Shown: positions 5,782 to 12,972 of the stretch, piece by piece
How positions within the stretch are numbered: the first letter of the stretch is position 1
How the letters are laid out: each line of letters starts with the position of its first letter
Assembly: GCA_937902805.1 (NCBI GenBank)
Contig: CALEMB010000146.1
Location: 1-13,029 of the forward strand
DNA: 13,029 bases
Source: an uncultured Bacteroidales bacterium
Lineage (GTDB): Bacteria; Bacteroidota; Bacteroidia; Bacteroidales; F082
Direction of reading: 5' to 3'
Translations under genes and position numbers: made by a program
The notes under the pieces: generated by a model
What the model saw: only the letters and a program-made list of their open reading frames with translations
The model's database searches: none
Told to the model about the DNA's origin: nothing

Positions 5782-8328
5782 ATGCAAAACGAAACAATAA
5801 ATAATTCTCAGCAAAACAACGAGACGCAATCTGTTGATATCAAACAGCTGATTTTCATTTTTTTGAGCCATTGGTACCTGTTCCTTGGTGGAGTGGTGTT
5901 GGCCTTGGCAGTTGGTTTTGTTGTCAACCATTTCAAGCCTAGTGTATACCAGACTTCTGGTACAGTGCTCATTAAGGATGCAGCTTCGGGCTATGATGCG
6001 ACTTCCATTATGACCAATAGTGCCTTTGGTGGCTATCAAAAGGTGGACAATGAAATTGCTGTTTTAAAATCCTATACCCTTACGGAAAGGGTCGTCAAAA
6101 AAATGGAATTGGAGGTGACTTATATGGAGAAAGGGCGTATTAGAAAAGCTGAATTGTATAAGACCTCTCCTTTTACTGTTGAGTTCGATCGGACTGTGCC
6201 ACAAGCCGTGGGATTGGTGTATGAAGTGGTCAGTATAAATGAGGGCAAAATGATGCTGCATGGCACCGCAAAAGGCTTGAATGTTTACGATTATGCTTTG
6301 AATCAATCCGTGTATAGGGATCCAGAGAAAGAAATCGATGTGAGCACAGAATGCCAATTGGGTGAGATGATGGATAATGGCTACAACCGTTTCCGTATTG
6401 TGATGAACGACAAGTACAATCCTGAAAAGGACAGCAATAGAAAATTCTCATTCTGGTTGAACAGCTATGCCAGTTTGGTGAGACAGATGAGTGTTTTCAC
6501 GGCGAGTGCGATCAGCAAGCAGGCTTCTATAGTTTCCATAGTGGCACATGGCCACAACCAACAGAAGATTGTGGATTTCGTCAACACTTTAATGGATGAA
6601 TATGTCTCAAGAGGATTGGAAAAGAAAAACCATGTTTCGGAAAGCACCATTGCCTTCATTGACAACGAGTTGGAAGGCATTCAGGAGACCTTGAGCTCTG
6701 CCGAGATTGAATTGAAGGATTTCCGTGAGCAGAATGATGTGATTAATATTGACCTGCAAGCTTCACAAATCTACACGAACTTGCGTGCCTTGGAAAAACA
6801 AAGGTCTGAGATGGCTGTCAATTTGAAAATTTACAAACGTTTGCAGGAATACATCCAAGCCCAAATTGACGACCCGGAGAATCTTGCCGCTCCCAGCACA
6901 ATGGGCATTGTCGATCCTCTGTTGAACAGTTTGGCTAATGATCTTGTTAACTTGGCGCAAACCAAATCCACGCAGTTGCTTACCCAAACCGAACAACACC
7001 CACAGGTGATAAAAATAAATGAGCAAATTGTCACCACGAAGAAAGCCTTGCTGGAGAATGTCAATAACCTGGTTGAAAATGCCAGGATGGGCCTTGCTGA
7101 GATTGAGCGTCAAATTGCCGTGTTTGAAAACGAATCCAGCCATTTGCCCAAAAAGCAGCAAGAGTTGATTAATTACCAGCGTAATTTCCATTTTAGCGAG
7201 GATACCTATAAATATTTGATGCAACGTCGCGCTGAAGCACAAATCCTGAAGGCCTCCAATACGCCGGACAACGAAGTGCTTGATCATGCCCGTTTGGAGA
7301 GGACCTACAAGACTTCTCCCAAAACCAAGATGAATTATTTCATCGCTTTGTTTTTAGGTCTGTTGATTCCCGCTGTGTACCTCTACCTTAAGGATTACTT
7401 CAATATGACCATAGGTGATCGCAAGGATGTGGAGAAACTGACCTCCTTGCCCATTATCGGTCAAGTGTCGCAAATCAGCGACAAGGATCCTTTGGTGGTC
7501 ATCAATTCGCCCAAATCGCCCGTCGCCGAATCCTTCCGTGCGATTCGTACCAATATTGAGTTCATGACCCAAGGCAAGGCGCAGAGTACCATCCTCGTTA
7601 CAGGTGACATGCAGAGCGTGGGTAAGACCTTCAATAGTATCAACATTGCCTCCATCTATGCCTTGTATGGCAAGAGGACAGTGCTCTTGGGCTTCGACTT
7701 ACGTAAACCTAAGCTCTTCCAGGAGTTTGGTTTGAGCAATAGTGTGGGTATCACCTCTTTCCTTTCCAATAAAGAACCTTTCGATAAAGTCATCCAAACC
7801 ACGAATAAGGTGGCGAACCTCGACATCATCACCAGCGGTCCCATCCCGCCCAACCCGGCTGAATTGATTGCTTCTGAGAAGTGCGACGAGTTCTTCAGGC
7901 TGCTGAAGGAGAGATATGATTACATCATCATCGATACGCCGCCCTTGGGTTTGGTGACCGATGCCTTCCTGCTGATGCGCTTTGCCGATGCCAAGGTGTT
8001 CATCGTCCGTCAGGGTGTCACCAACAAGAACATCTTCAGCACCGTCATCAAGGATTTGGAAAACCGCAAATTGGATATGTCCATCGTCATCAATGGTGTG
8101 GAAACGCGTAAAGGCTATTATGGCAAGCGCTACGGCTACGGCAGCTACAGGTATGGCTATGGTTATGGTTATTCCTACGGCTATGGCTATTATGGCAGAT
8201 ATGGCGACCACTCGGGCTATTATGGCTCCGATTATTATGGCGAGGACAACCCGGGCGAAAATGAAAAGGACAGAAAGCATAGACACAAGAGACATAAAGA
8301 TAAAGATGAATCAACTCAAACTTCTTGA
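5782..8328 (+). CDS. Wzc-type polysaccharide co-polymerase / BY-kinase (tyrosine autokinase)
   Basis: Inner-membrane protein that controls polysaccharide chain length and export through cycles of Tyr autophosphorylation. The order in 848 residues is: Wzz-type N-terminal domain with TM1 (about 31-49); a long periplasmic region with coiled coils (about 285-330 and 430-480); TM2 (about 517-535); and a cytoplasmic kinase with Walker A G608-DMQSVGK-T616, Walker A' VLLGFDLRKP (634-643) and Walker B YDYIIIDTPP (712-721). It ends in a tail with 18 Tyr within residues 779-819, then a Lys/His/Arg-rich end (829-842). The Walker A' motif has Gly637 where many family members have Asp or Thr; Asp639 and Arg641 are kept. 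Kinase and co-polymerase are fused in one chain, as in Gram-negative Wzc. No cognate tyrosine phosphatase gene is visible. The 3' end overlaps the next gene by 23 nt. Confidence 0.94.
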   Translation: MQNETINNSQQNNETQSVDIKQLIFIFLSHWYLFLGGVVLALAVGFVVNHFKPSVYQTSGTVLIKDAASGYDATSIMTNSAFGGYQKVDNEIAVLKSYTLTERVVKKMELEVTYMEKGRIRKAELYKTSPFTVEFDRTVPQAVGLVYEVVSINEGKMMLHGTAKGLNVYDYALNQSVYRDPEKEIDVSTECQLGEMMDNGYNRFRIVMNDKYNPEKDSNRKFSFWLNSYASLVRQMSVFTASAISKQASIVSIVAHGHNQQKIVDFVNTLMDEYVSRGLEKKNHVSESTIAFIDNELEGIQETLSSAEIELKDFREQNDVINIDLQASQIYTNLRALEKQRSEMAVNLKIYKRLQEYIQAQIDDPENLAAPSTMGIVDPLLNSLANDLVNLAQTKSTQLLTQTEQHPQVIKINEQIVTTKKALLENVNNLVENARMGLAEIERQIAVFENESSHLPKKQQELINYQRNFHFSEDTYKYLMQRRAEAQILKASNTPDNEVLDHARLERTYKTSPKTKMNYFIALFLGLLIPAVYLYLKDYFNMTIGDRKDVEKLTSLPIIGQVSQISDKDPLVVINSPKSPVAESFRAIRTNIEFMTQGKAQSTILVTGDMQSVGKTFNSINIASIYALYGKRTVLLGFDLRKPKLFQEFGLSNSVGITSFLSNKEPFDKVIQTTNKVANLDIITSGPIPPNPAELIASEKCDEFFRLLKERYDYIIIDTPPLGLVTDAFLLMRFADAKVFIVRQGVTNKNIFSTVIKDLENRKLDMSIVINGVETRKGYYGKRYGYGSYRYGYGYGYSYGYGYYGRYGDHSGYYGSDYYGEDNPGENEKDRKHRHKRHKDKDESTQTS
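8116..8238 (+). repeat. Low-complexity Tyr-Gly coding repeat at wzc 3' end
   Basis: This stretch encodes residues 779-819 of the kinase as irregular runs of Tyr-Gly dipeptides, written with imperfect six-base units such as GGCTAT, GGTTAT and GGCTAC. It contains 18 Tyr codons among 41. The repeats are degenerate at third positions, which limits but does not exclude copy-number change by slippage. It supplies the clustered tyrosines that BY-kinases phosphorylate. Confidence 0.8.
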
Positions 8329-8839
8329 ACGGCATTGGCATGCGCTGTATGTCAGGTCAAGGTCGGAGAAAAAGGTGCTGTCGCAGCTCGAAGAGTTGGG
8401 CATAGAGGCCTACCTTCCTCTGGTGACCAAAATCAAGAAGTGGAGCGATAGGCGCAAGAAGATAGAAGAGCCGCTGTTCAAGTCGTATGTGTTTGTCCAT
8501 TCCAATGCCAAGGAGTATCTCCCTATCCTGAATGTGTATGGCGTGATGCGTTTCGTGACGTTTGAAGGCGTGGCCGTTGTGGTGCCCGACAACCAGATTG
8601 CAGCCATCAAGAAGTTTGTGGAGGACTATGAGCATGGCGAAGAATACAAGATGCAGAACCAAGAGGAGCTAAAGGTGGGGCAGAAGGTGAGAATCATCAA
8701 CGGCCCAATGAAGGACTTGGTGGGCAGGCTCGAGACCATCTGCAACAGGCGGCATCTTATCGTTTACATCGAAGTGGTGGGGCAATACATCCCCGTGCAT
8801 CTGTCAAGGGCAAAAGTGGAGCCCGTCATCGAAAGTTGA
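8306..8839 (+). CDS. UpxY-type NusG paralogue (transcription antitermination factor)
   Basis: Specialised NusG-family protein expected to bind RNA polymerase and favour elongation through surface-polysaccharide operons, as UpxY proteins do in Bacteroides. The 177 residues have an NGN domain (about 10-105: WHALYVRSRSEKKV, then GIEAYLPLV and PLFKSYVFVH) and a KOW motif (about 123-142: KVGQKVRIINGPMKDLVGRLE). The frame is open back to 7982, but ATG 8306 is preferred: the product then starts just before the conserved W-x-ALY motif at normal length, and a purine-rich AAGATAAAG precedes it. It begins 23 nt inside the end of wzc in another frame, so translation is probably coupled. UpxY genes are usually first in capsule operons; here it is last, with no glycosyltransferase genes after it. 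The housekeeping NusG is a less likely alternative, since that gene normally sits by secE and ribosomal genes. Confidence 0.88.
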   Translation: MNQLKLLERHWHALYVRSRSEKKVLSQLEELGIEAYLPLVTKIKKWSDRRKKIEEPLFKSYVFVHSNAKEYLPILNVYGVMRFVTFEGVAVVVPDNQIAAIKKFVEDYEHGEEYKMQNQEELKVGQKVRIINGPMKDLVGRLETICNRRHLIVYIEVVGQYIPVHLSRAKVEPVIES

Positions 8840-8870
8840 GCCTAAAGTGCCGTGTACAAGGAATTTTTCA

Positions 8871-8878
8871 TAATTTTG
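8871..8878 (+). promoter_or_regulatory. Putative -7 box for the coiled-coil protein gene
   Basis: TAATTTTG fits the Bacteroidales TAnnTTTG element and lies 21 nt before the ATG at 8899, the same distance as the box upstream of 4492. No clear -33 TTTG is visible about 20 nt farther upstream. It suggests the next gene can be transcribed independently of the export operon. Confidence 0.5.
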
Positions 8879-8898
8879 CAGAATAAATACCAAAAGAT

Positions 8899-9813
8899 AT
8901 GGATTCAGAGAACAAGAAACAATCGAAACTGCCCATTTGGCTGTATGCCATCATTGGCCTATTGGCGATAGCTTTGGTCTTGCTGTTGGTGCGCAATGGC
9001 TCGATGAAAAGCGACCTGCAACAACTTGAGGCTGAGAAGGAGCTGCAACGTGCCGACTTCCAAGCCGAAGTGGATAGCCTGATGAAGGTCCACAACGAGC
9101 TGAAGGAGAGCTATGGCGAGTTGAGCCTCGAGCTGGCCGAGAAAGACAGCATCATCCAGGCCGATGCCGTCGAGATTAAGAAGCTCCTTGATTCACAGTG
9201 GGATTACAACCGCATCAAGAAGAAACTCGCTTCATTGCAGACCATCTCGCAGAAGTATGTCCGCCAGATGGACTCGCTGTATACCGTCAACCGTGAGTTG
9301 GTGGCCGAGAACGAGCGCATCCGTGAGCAAGTACTGGCTGAGCGCCGTGAGAACTCCAACCTCAGCCGCCAGAAGGAAGAGCTGACCAACAAGGTCAACC
9401 AGGCGGCAGTGTTGAAGCTCTACAATTATTCGGCCCAGGCCGTGCGCTTTAAGAGCGGTAGCAAGGAAGGCGACACCGACCGCGCCAACCGTGCCGAACG
9501 TATCAGAATTGACTTCACCGTGGCTGCCAACGACCTGATACAGCCAGGTTCAAAGATTTTCTATGTCCGCATTGCCGACCCGAAGAAAGCTATCATCTGC
9601 AAGGGCACGGGCGACGAATACGCCTTCCAGTCCAATGGCGAAACCTTACAATACACTGAGAAAATCAGGGTGAACTACGAGGGCAAGGAAACGCCTGTGA
9701 GGGCTTACTACACCAAGCCTGCCGACCGGGAGTTTATGCCTGGCACGTATTTCATCGATGTTTATGAACAGGGGGGCAAGCTGATTGGACAGACTGCTAT
9801 TGATTTGAAGTAA
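8899..9813 (+). CDS. Membrane-anchored coiled-coil protein of unknown function
   Basis: I do not recognise a characterised function. The 304-residue product has a short charged N terminus, one membrane helix (about 12-31, LPIWLYAIIGLLAIALVLLL), a long charged heptad-like region rich in Glu, Lys, Leu and Gln (about 36-168) consistent with a coiled coil, and a C-terminal globular part (about 170-304) predicted to be mostly beta, containing DRANRAERIRIDFTV, KIFYVRIADPKKAII and a closing GTYFIDVYEQGGKLIG. The topology suggests an inner-membrane anchor with the rest in the periplasm. My recollection is that similar conserved hypotheticals are frequent in Bacteroidota and are sometimes misnamed as chromosome-partition proteins because of the coiled coil. 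It lies 59 nt after the NusG paralogue and has its own promoter-like box, so a link to polysaccharide export is only positional. An intergenic repeat starts one base after its stop. Confidence 0.85.
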   Translation: MDSENKKQSKLPIWLYAIIGLLAIALVLLLVRNGSMKSDLQQLEAEKELQRADFQAEVDSLMKVHNELKESYGELSLELAEKDSIIQADAVEIKKLLDSQWDYNRIKKKLASLQTISQKYVRQMDSLYTVNRELVAENERIREQVLAERRENSNLSRQKEELTNKVNQAAVLKLYNYSAQAVRFKSGSKEGDTDRANRAERIRIDFTVAANDLIQPGSKIFYVRIADPKKAIICKGTGDEYAFQSNGETLQYTEKIRVNYEGKETPVRAYYTKPADREFMPGTYFIDVYEQGGKLIGQTAIDLK

Positions 9814-9814
9814 A

Positions 9815-9895
9815 CGTCATTGCGAGGAGGAACGACGAAGCAATCCAGAGTAAGGGCTTATTTCCCTGGATTGCTTCGCTACGCTCGCAATGACG
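9815..9895. repeat. Imperfect palindromic intergenic repeat
   Basis: The left arm (9815-9848) and right arm (9866-9895) pair over 12 outer bases (CGTCATTGCGAG) and 13 inner bases (CGAAGCAATCCAG). They are separated by an asymmetric internal loop (9 versus 5 nt) and closed by a 17-nt loop at 9849-9865. The arm sequence resembles a dispersed REP/MITE-like palindrome that I recall from many unrelated bacterial genomes (GTCATTGCGAG...GCAATCC type). It starts one base after the stop of the upstream gene and could act as a bidirectional transcript end between convergent genes. The pairing is read directly; membership of a dispersed family is from memory. Confidence 0.8.
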
Positions 9896-9910
9896 CGAAG
9901 CGCGTCTTTA
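9892..9910 (+). terminator. Short GC hairpin with T-rich tail
   Basis: GACGCG-AAG-CGCGTC (9892-9906) is a perfect 6-bp stem with a 3-nt loop, followed by TTTATT. It is oriented to terminate transcripts from the coiled-coil gene and overlaps the final four bases of the preceding palindromic repeat. The T tract is short and interrupted. Confidence 0.45.
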
Positions 9911-10633
9911 TTCCAACACCGTCTTTAAGACTTCGTGCGAGTGGAAGTCCCGCATCACGGGGGCGTGCAGCCGCATGAAAATAATTAAGCCGTCGAGCAA
10001 TTCGCGACGCTGATTCAAGCGGAGCGGCCGACGGCTTGCTTCGTCTATGCCCACGTTGAGAAGGCTTGACAGCAAGGCTGCAGCTTCGGCATCAAGATAG
10101 TAGGGATGCAGAGGATAGTCATGCGCGAAGGCTCCTTCCATCATGTCGAAACAAAAGCCTTCCTGATGATTGGCTTGGGGATAGAAGCCTAGGTGTCGGG
10201 TGAGCTCGAGGGTGAAAAACAGAGGGAAGATGGCATAGTCTTCTTCCTTTAGGTCGAGCCATTGCAAGGAGTTGACGATGAAGTGGTATAAAGCCTCGTT
10301 TTGCTCTTGTTCTGTGATGGTTTTCGATAGCAGCTCGCTGACGTACATCATGATGGCGCTTTTGTTCATCACAAAAGGCAGGCTGTGGTAGGCCATGGCG
10401 ATTTGCGCGTCTTTCAGGTAGTTCAGGTTGTGGCTTTTGGGTGCGTTTACCTCGACGTAGCTGATGACATTCAGGTTCTGGAACAAGGCCGCACGGTTTT
10501 TCGAGCTATGGTTGAAAGCGCCTTTCAGCATGTAGGACTTCATGCCATGCTGTCGGGTGTATACCTTCACGATGAGGCTGGTGTCGCCGTAGCGCAGCGA
10601 TTGCAGGACGATGCCTTCTGTCTTGTCGTCCAT
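9908..10633 (-). CDS. recO: DNA repair protein RecO
   Basis: RecFOR-pathway mediator that helps load RecA on SSB-coated single-stranded DNA and anneals complementary strands; cytoplasmic. The 241-residue product has an N-terminal OB-fold region (about 1-80, opening KTEGIVLQSLRYGDTSLIVKVYT) and a helical C-terminal region with the HLGFYP motif (147-152), typical of Bacteroidota RecO. Only one Cys (161) is present, so it lacks the four-Cys zinc site seen in Deinococcus RecO. The frame is open upstream to 10747, but ATG 10633 is chosen because the family's conserved start follows at once and the extension would be translated from inside the preceding gene in another frame. Its ATG overlaps the porZ stop (TGATG, one shared base), implying coupled translation. 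Confidence 0.92.
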   Translation of the reverse strand: MDDKTEGIVLQSLRYGDTSLIVKVYTRQHGMKSYMLKGAFNHSSKNRAALFQNLNVISYVEVNAPKSHNLNYLKDAQIAMAYHSLPFVMNKSAIMMYVSELLSKTITEQEQNEALYHFIVNSLQWLDLKEEDYAIFPLFFTLELTRHLGFYPQANHQEGFCFDMMEGAFAHDYPLHPYYLDAEAAALLSSLLNVGIDEASRRPLRLNQRRELLDGLIIFMRLHAPVMRDFHSHEVLKTVLE

Positions 10634-12951
10634 CAATTCTGTAAGAGGATCTTGGTGGCGAACTTGTTCTGGCCGTCCTTGGTGCTGACGTAGATAAGGT
10701 AGACACCAGGAGTCACCTTTTCGCCGTTGATTGTGGTGCAGTCCCAAACGGCTTGTCCGCCTTCTGATATCAGCTGGGTGACGAAGGCACCGTCGACGGT
10801 GGTGATGCGTACCAAGGAATTGGCCACCAAGCCTTTGATGCCTACAAATCCCGTGTAGCCAGGTCTGACGGGATTGGGGTAGACCACCACGTTGTCGATT
10901 TCAGGCTCAGGTGTGGCCGACTCACCACGGTAGGAGATGACACCATTGCTGGTGCCGAAAAACACCTCACCGTTCTTGTCGACAGCCATAGCGGTGATGG
11001 CGTTGTCGAGCAGCGGGCTGTTGTCGACATTGAAGCAATGGATTTCCTTGGGTTTTTGCTCGAAATCCATCAGGTAGGCACCGGACTCGAGGCCGAACCA
11101 GATTTGGTCGGTGCCAGGGAGGGCGGCCATGGAGAGCACATTGGAGCCGGCAAAGAGGTAGTCAAACTGTTGTGTGCCGTCGTCGCGGGGCACCTCTTTT
11201 TGGATGGCGTCATAGTTGCCGCCATTGAAGATGTTACGGGGGTTGGTGAAGAGGCAAGGGCCGTTGTCGGTGCCTGCCCACACGTTACCGCTTTGGTCGA
11301 CGGCGAGGCAGTTGACTGCACCGATGAGATGGCCGCTGCCTTGTGCTGTGTTCAAGGTGGCGCTACGGTCGTCGGCTGTGATGTCCAAGGTGCCGTTATC
11401 GTTGAAGACAATGACCTCTCCGCCACGGCGAATAATCCATTTGTAGTCGTTGTCGTCGATGATCATCGTGCTGATGTCGATGCCGCTCAGGCTACCACCA
11501 AGGTTGTAGGAGCGCCACGTGCCGTTGCGTTCCATCACCGACAGGAGCTTGGTGGCACCGGTGTTGGCCACCCAGAGGTTGCCCTTGCTGTCAAAGGCAA
11601 GGCCGCTGATGTTGATGAGGCTGGGGTCTTGCACCCAAGGCTCCAGCGTGCTGTTGCTGGCGTTATATACCTCCACCAATGCGTTGCCGTCGAACTTCAA
11701 AACACCTTTACCCCAGGTGCCGACATAGGTCACGGAAGGGTTATTGGGGTCGGTGGCGGTGCAGATGAAATCGGAATAGCTAGTGAAATCGGGGAGCGTG
11801 CTGCTGTTGAGGATGGTCCAGAAGCCATCGAAGCGTGCCACGCCTTCTTTCATGTAGCGTTTGCCCCAGTTGGAGGCATGGCCTCCCGTGGCAATCCACA
11901 CCTGGTCGCCACAGGCTTTGAGTTCAAACACGTTTTTGGAGGCGGGACCATTGGGCTTCACGTCCATGTTGTTCCAGCCGTCAGAGGTCTTGATGAGGCC
12001 ACGATGGCTGTCGCCAATCCAATAGTTACCGCTATTGTCGCGGGCTACGGAGAGAGGCTCGATGGAGCCACCGGGCGAGTAGATGTTGAGGATTTCGTTG
12101 AGGTCACGGTCATAGACATTGACGCTATAGCGGTTGGCGAAGATGAACTGGTCGTCATAAGCCCGCAACTCGTACTTTTGTTTGACATCTTCCCTGTTGT
12201 AGTAGCCCCAATGACTGCCGTCGTTGACGAAAAGCGTGTCGGCTTCGAAGCCACCGTCATAGTTCAAGTAGAGCTTGCCGTTGAAGACCTCCATCTCGGT
12301 GTAGGCCAGATGCGGGTGTATCAGGGTGTTATCGAAATGCCATGAGGTATAATTGGCTAAGTTTTGGGCATGTTGCGAGGCATAGTATACGCCATGGTCG
12401 GTGCAAGCATAGATGCGGCCGTTGAAAATGGCGATGTCTGTGACGTTCACAGCATCACCTTGGTTGCCAATGTAATAGGTGTCTTTCACCTCTTCCTTGT
12501 CCAAGTCGAAGACCACGATGCCGAAGCCGCAAGCCACATAGGCCAGGTCACCGTCGAAGTAGACATGGTTGATGCTCTTGTTGCCCACGATGTCCTTGTC
12601 CTTGATGTCGCTCATGTTGGTGACCTCGTCATCGCTGTCGATGAGGTCGACATTAGCATTGGTGTAGGCCACAAACAACTTATGTTGGCTTTTGTTGTAG
12701 CTTATCGTGCTGATGCCGATGTCCGACAAGCCGTTGATTTTGTTGAGGATGTTGATGGAGTTATCTTCGGTATCGTAATAAAACAGCTCGTATTCTGTGG
12801 CGGCATAGATCTTATGGCCGACAGGCTCCACGCCAATCACCTTTTCATAGGGGAGATGGGTGCGCCATTGGCCGATGGATACGCCATTTTGTGCTATGGC
12901 TAACGTCGGGATGAGCATTAGGGCTTTTAGAAAGAGTTTCAGTCTGTTCAT
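10633..12951 (-). CDS. porZ: PorZ-like T9SS attachment-complex protein (beta-propeller)
   Basis: In Porphyromonas gingivalis, PorZ is a surface-exposed component of the T9SS attachment complex that supplies anionic lipopolysaccharide to the sortase PorU. This 772-residue protein has a cleavable signal peptide (residues 1-20, cut predicted after LAIA), then about 650 residues of beta-propeller repeats with recurring motifs such as GNYWIGDSHRGL (308-319), DQVWIATGG (349-357), GNLWVANTG (457-465), GNVWAGTDNG (555-564) and GEVFFGTSNGV (661-671). A C-terminal T9SS sorting-type domain (about 685-772) opens with VVVYPNPVRPGYTGFVGI and ends PGVYLIYVSTKDG...KILLQN. Length and architecture match PorZ. 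The generic label would be two-component-regulator propeller protein, but no histidine kinase or DNA-binding domain follows. recO follows directly, a neighbour order I recall from other Bacteroidota. Confidence 0.88.
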   Translation of the reverse strand: MNRLKLFLKALMLIPTLAIAQNGVSIGQWRTHLPYEKVIGVEPVGHKIYAATEYELFYYDTEDNSINILNKINGLSDIGISTISYNKSQHKLFVAYTNANVDLIDSDDEVTNMSDIKDKDIVGNKSINHVYFDGDLAYVACGFGIVVFDLDKEEVKDTYYIGNQGDAVNVTDIAIFNGRIYACTDHGVYYASQHAQNLANYTSWHFDNTLIHPHLAYTEMEVFNGKLYLNYDGGFEADTLFVNDGSHWGYYNREDVKQKYELRAYDDQFIFANRYSVNVYDRDLNEILNIYSPGGSIEPLSVARDNSGNYWIGDSHRGLIKTSDGWNNMDVKPNGPASKNVFELKACGDQVWIATGGHASNWGKRYMKEGVARFDGFWTILNSSTLPDFTSYSDFICTATDPNNPSVTYVGTWGKGVLKFDGNALVEVYNASNSTLEPWVQDPSLINISGLAFDSKGNLWVANTGATKLLSVMERNGTWRSYNLGGSLSGIDISTMIIDDNDYKWIIRRGGEVIVFNDNGTLDITADDRSATLNTAQGSGHLIGAVNCLAVDQSGNVWAGTDNGPCLFTNPRNIFNGGNYDAIQKEVPRDDGTQQFDYLFAGSNVLSMAALPGTDQIWFGLESGAYLMDFEQKPKEIHCFNVDNSPLLDNAITAMAVDKNGEVFFGTSNGVISYRGESATPEPEIDNVVVYPNPVRPGYTGFVGIKGLVANSLVRITTVDGAFVTQLISEGGQAVWDCTTINGEKVTPGVYLIYVSTKDGQNKFATKILLQN

Positions 12952-12972
12952 GTAGGTTCGATTTTATATAGG

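Noticed and set aside
7699..8295. Minus-strand frame (198 codons) with a very hydrophobic Ile/Ala/Val run resembling membrane helices
   Set aside because: The hydrophobic run is the reverse reading of the Tyr-Gly repeat and kinase codons; no start signal or homology is visible.
7982..8305. N-terminal extension of the NusG paralogue by 108 residues
   Set aside because: It is a shadow frame of the kinase gene (Met/Ala/Thr-rich); the NGN domain begins just after ATG 8306.
10634..10747. N-terminal extension of RecO by 38 residues
   Set aside because: It lies wholly inside the porZ C-terminal coding region in another frame and is unlike any RecO N terminus; the family start fits ATG 10633.
11038..12345. 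Long plus-strand open frame (435 codons) opposite porZ
   Set aside because: It is antisense to a well-supported beta-propeller gene, has a Val/Ala/Gly/Asp/His-rich composition typical of reverse-strand reading of G+C-rich codons, and shows no recognisable domain.
10633..12951. Reading the propeller protein as a hybrid two-component sensor
   Set aside because: There is no membrane helix after the propeller and no kinase, receiver or DNA-binding domain; it ends in a T9SS-type sorting domain.
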